DNA from: Pseudoflavonifractor phocaeensis
GTDB taxonomy: Bacteria; Bacillota; Clostridia; Oscillospirales; Oscillospiraceae
Direction of reading: 5' to 3'
Assembly (NCBI RefSeq): GCF_016901735.1
Contig: NZ_JACLZC010000003.1
Location: forward strand, 1 to 64,000
DNA: 64,000 bases
The notes beneath the pieces were generated by a model. It did not search any database. It saw only the letters and a program-made list of their open reading frames with translations, and was not told the origin of the DNA. Position numbers and translations under genes: made by a program. Shown piece after piece: positions 63,037-64,000 of the stretch. Positions within the stretch are counted from its first letter, which is position 1. Each line of letters begins with the position of its first letter.

Positions 63037-64000
63037 ATGAAACCGTTAGTGGCCATTGTGGGCCGGCCTAATGTGGGCAAGTCCATGCTGTTCAACAAGC
63101 TGTGCGGCCAGCGGCTGTCCATCGTGGAGGACACGCCGGGGGTCACCCGGGACCGGTTATACGCCGAGTGCGAGTGGAGGAACCGGGTCTTTGACATCGT
63201 GGATACCGGCGGCATCGAGCCGGGCACCGATAACGAGATTTTGGCCTTCATGCGCCAGCAGGCCGAGATCGCCATTCAGAACGCCGACGTCATCATTTTC
63301 GTGTGCGACATCAAGACCGGCCTCACCGCCTCAGACTACGAGGTGGGCAAGATGCTCCTCAAGTCGGGCAAGCCGGTGGTGCTGGCCGTCAACAAGATGG
63401 ACCAGGTAGGCCGGACCAATCCGGATATTTATGAGTTTTACAATCTGGGTCTGGGAGACCCCATCGCCGTCTCCGCCATCCACGGCCACGGCACCGGCGA
63501 CCTGCTGGACGCTTGCTTTGAGTATTTCCCCCCGGAGACCGAGGAGGAGCCCCAGGACGACATCATCAAGGTGGCCATCATCGGTAAGCCCAACGTGGGC
63601 AAATCCTCCCTGGTCAACCGGATTCTGGGCCAGGAGCGGGTGATCGTGTCCAATGTGGCGGGCACCACCCGGGACGCGGTGGACAGCTACTTTGAAAACC
63701 AGCAGGGCAAGTATCTCTTCATCGACACGGCGGGTATGCGCAAAAAGTCCAAGGTGGACGATCCCATCGAAAAGTTCTCGGTGCTCCGCTCCACCATGGC
63801 CATCGAGCGGTGCGACGTGTGCCTCATTCTCATCGACGCCCAGGAGGGCGTTACCGAGCAGGACACCAAGGTGGCGGGCATGGCCCATGAGGCGGGCAAG
63901 GCGTGCATCATCGTGGTGAACAAGTGGGACGCGGTGGAAAAGGACGACAAGACCATGGACCGGATGCGGGAGGAGGTCCGCCGGGACCTGGCCTACATGA
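63037..64000 (+). CDS. der: Ribosome-assembly GTPase Der (EngA), cut by the right edge
   Basis: First 321 codons of a protein normally ~440 aa. Two tandem GTPase domains: G1 GRPNVGKS (about 9-16), DTGG (G3) and NKMD (G4); then GKPNVGKSS (about 183), DTAGMRKK and NKWD. The C-terminal KH domain is beyond the window. Der is essential for 50S assembly. Follows the DUF512 gene by 37 bases, probably one operon. Confidence 0.97.
   Translation, partial: MKPLVAIVGRPNVGKSMLFNKLCGQRLSIVEDTPGVTRDRLYAECEWRNRVFDIVDTGGIEPGTDNEILAFMRQQAEIAIQNADVIIFVCDIKTGLTASDYEVGKMLLKSGKPVVLAVNKMDQVGRTNPDIYEFYNLGLGDPIAVSAIHGHGTGDLLDACFEYFPPETEEEPQDDIIKVAIIGKPNVGKSSLVNRILGQERVIVSNVAGTTRDAVDSYFENQQGKYLFIDTAGMRKKSKVDDPIEKFSVLRSTMAIERCDVCLILIDAQEGVTEQDTKVAGMAHEAGKACIIVVNKWDAVEKDDKTMDRMREEVRRDLAYM

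Noticed and set aside
1..64000. CRISPR arrays, tRNA or rRNA genes, prophage or conjugative genes
   Set aside because: No regularly spaced repeats, cloverleaf or CCA-type ends, rRNA signatures, integrase or structural phage genes were seen in any intergenic interval.

Overview
The window reads as chromosomal DNA from a GC-rich, low-oxygen, spore-capable Firmicute, most like gut Oscillospiraceae (the Flavonifractor / Intestinimonas / Pseudoflavonifractor neighbourhood). The reasons are a Gram-positive envelope gene set (S-layer-homology proteins, lipoproteins, class A and class B PBPs, no outer-membrane genes), a sporulation/germination gene (YpeB), GGAGG-type ribosome binding sites, clean sigma-A promoters (TTGACA/17/TATAAT) and a dockerin-bearing M60 peptidase. 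The species call is inference; nothing here is diagnostic. No tRNA, rRNA, CRISPR array or intact insertion sequence was seen.

Layout. 0.2-2.6 kb: guaA, then an AT-richer cysteine-rich orphan. 2.9-6.4 kb (-): a petrobactin/siderophore-type ABC importer (yclNOPQ order) with DtxR/IdeR-like iron boxes upstream; its second permease has lost an internal block. 6.9-13.1 kb: a 1626-aa secreted M60 peptidase carrying a dockerin, followed by an SLH-anchored protein. 13.1-15.0 kb (-): ECF sigma factor and membrane anti-sigma factor. 15.2-16.6 kb (-): M18 aminopeptidase. 16.8-19.9 kb: BlaI-type repressor plus a giant BlaR1-type M56 sensor, with two operators in the promoter. 20-26 kb: MarR/YczE-type pair, tepA, uppP, ftsK. 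26-33.5 kb: ypeB, a broken trkA, trkH, an FHA-SEDS fusion and its class B PBP. 33.5-35.3 kb: Lsa-type ABC-F resistance ATPase behind a complete leader-peptide attenuator. 35.3-41.6 kb: LMW phosphatase, dinB, PadR/DUF2812, membrane proteins, YbaK, FlK-like thioesterase. 41.7-45.8 kb (-): potABCD. 46-50.3 kb: XRE regulator, RluA-family synthase, SLH protein, rodA. 50.4-53.4 kb: tsaE-tsaB-upp-eutH. 53.4-54 kb (-): yrzB-type gene and a 6S-like RNA. 54.2-64 kb: class A PBP, a DUF4914 P-loop protein, MATE exporter, yceD-rpmF, DUF512 radical-SAM protein, and der running off the right edge.

Themes. Cell-wall synthesis is heavily represented: uppP recycles lipid carrier, two SEDS polymerases (one with an FHA domain), one class B and one class A PBP, and two SLH proteins. 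Regulation is unusually legible: paired BlaI operators, PadR and MarR dyads, iron boxes, an ABC-F attenuator and a structured 5' leader on the polyamine operon. Two transport genes (trkA and the second siderophore permease) carry internal deletions, so decay, strain variation or assembly error must be considered there. Dispersed hairpin repeats sit on or just after stop codons.
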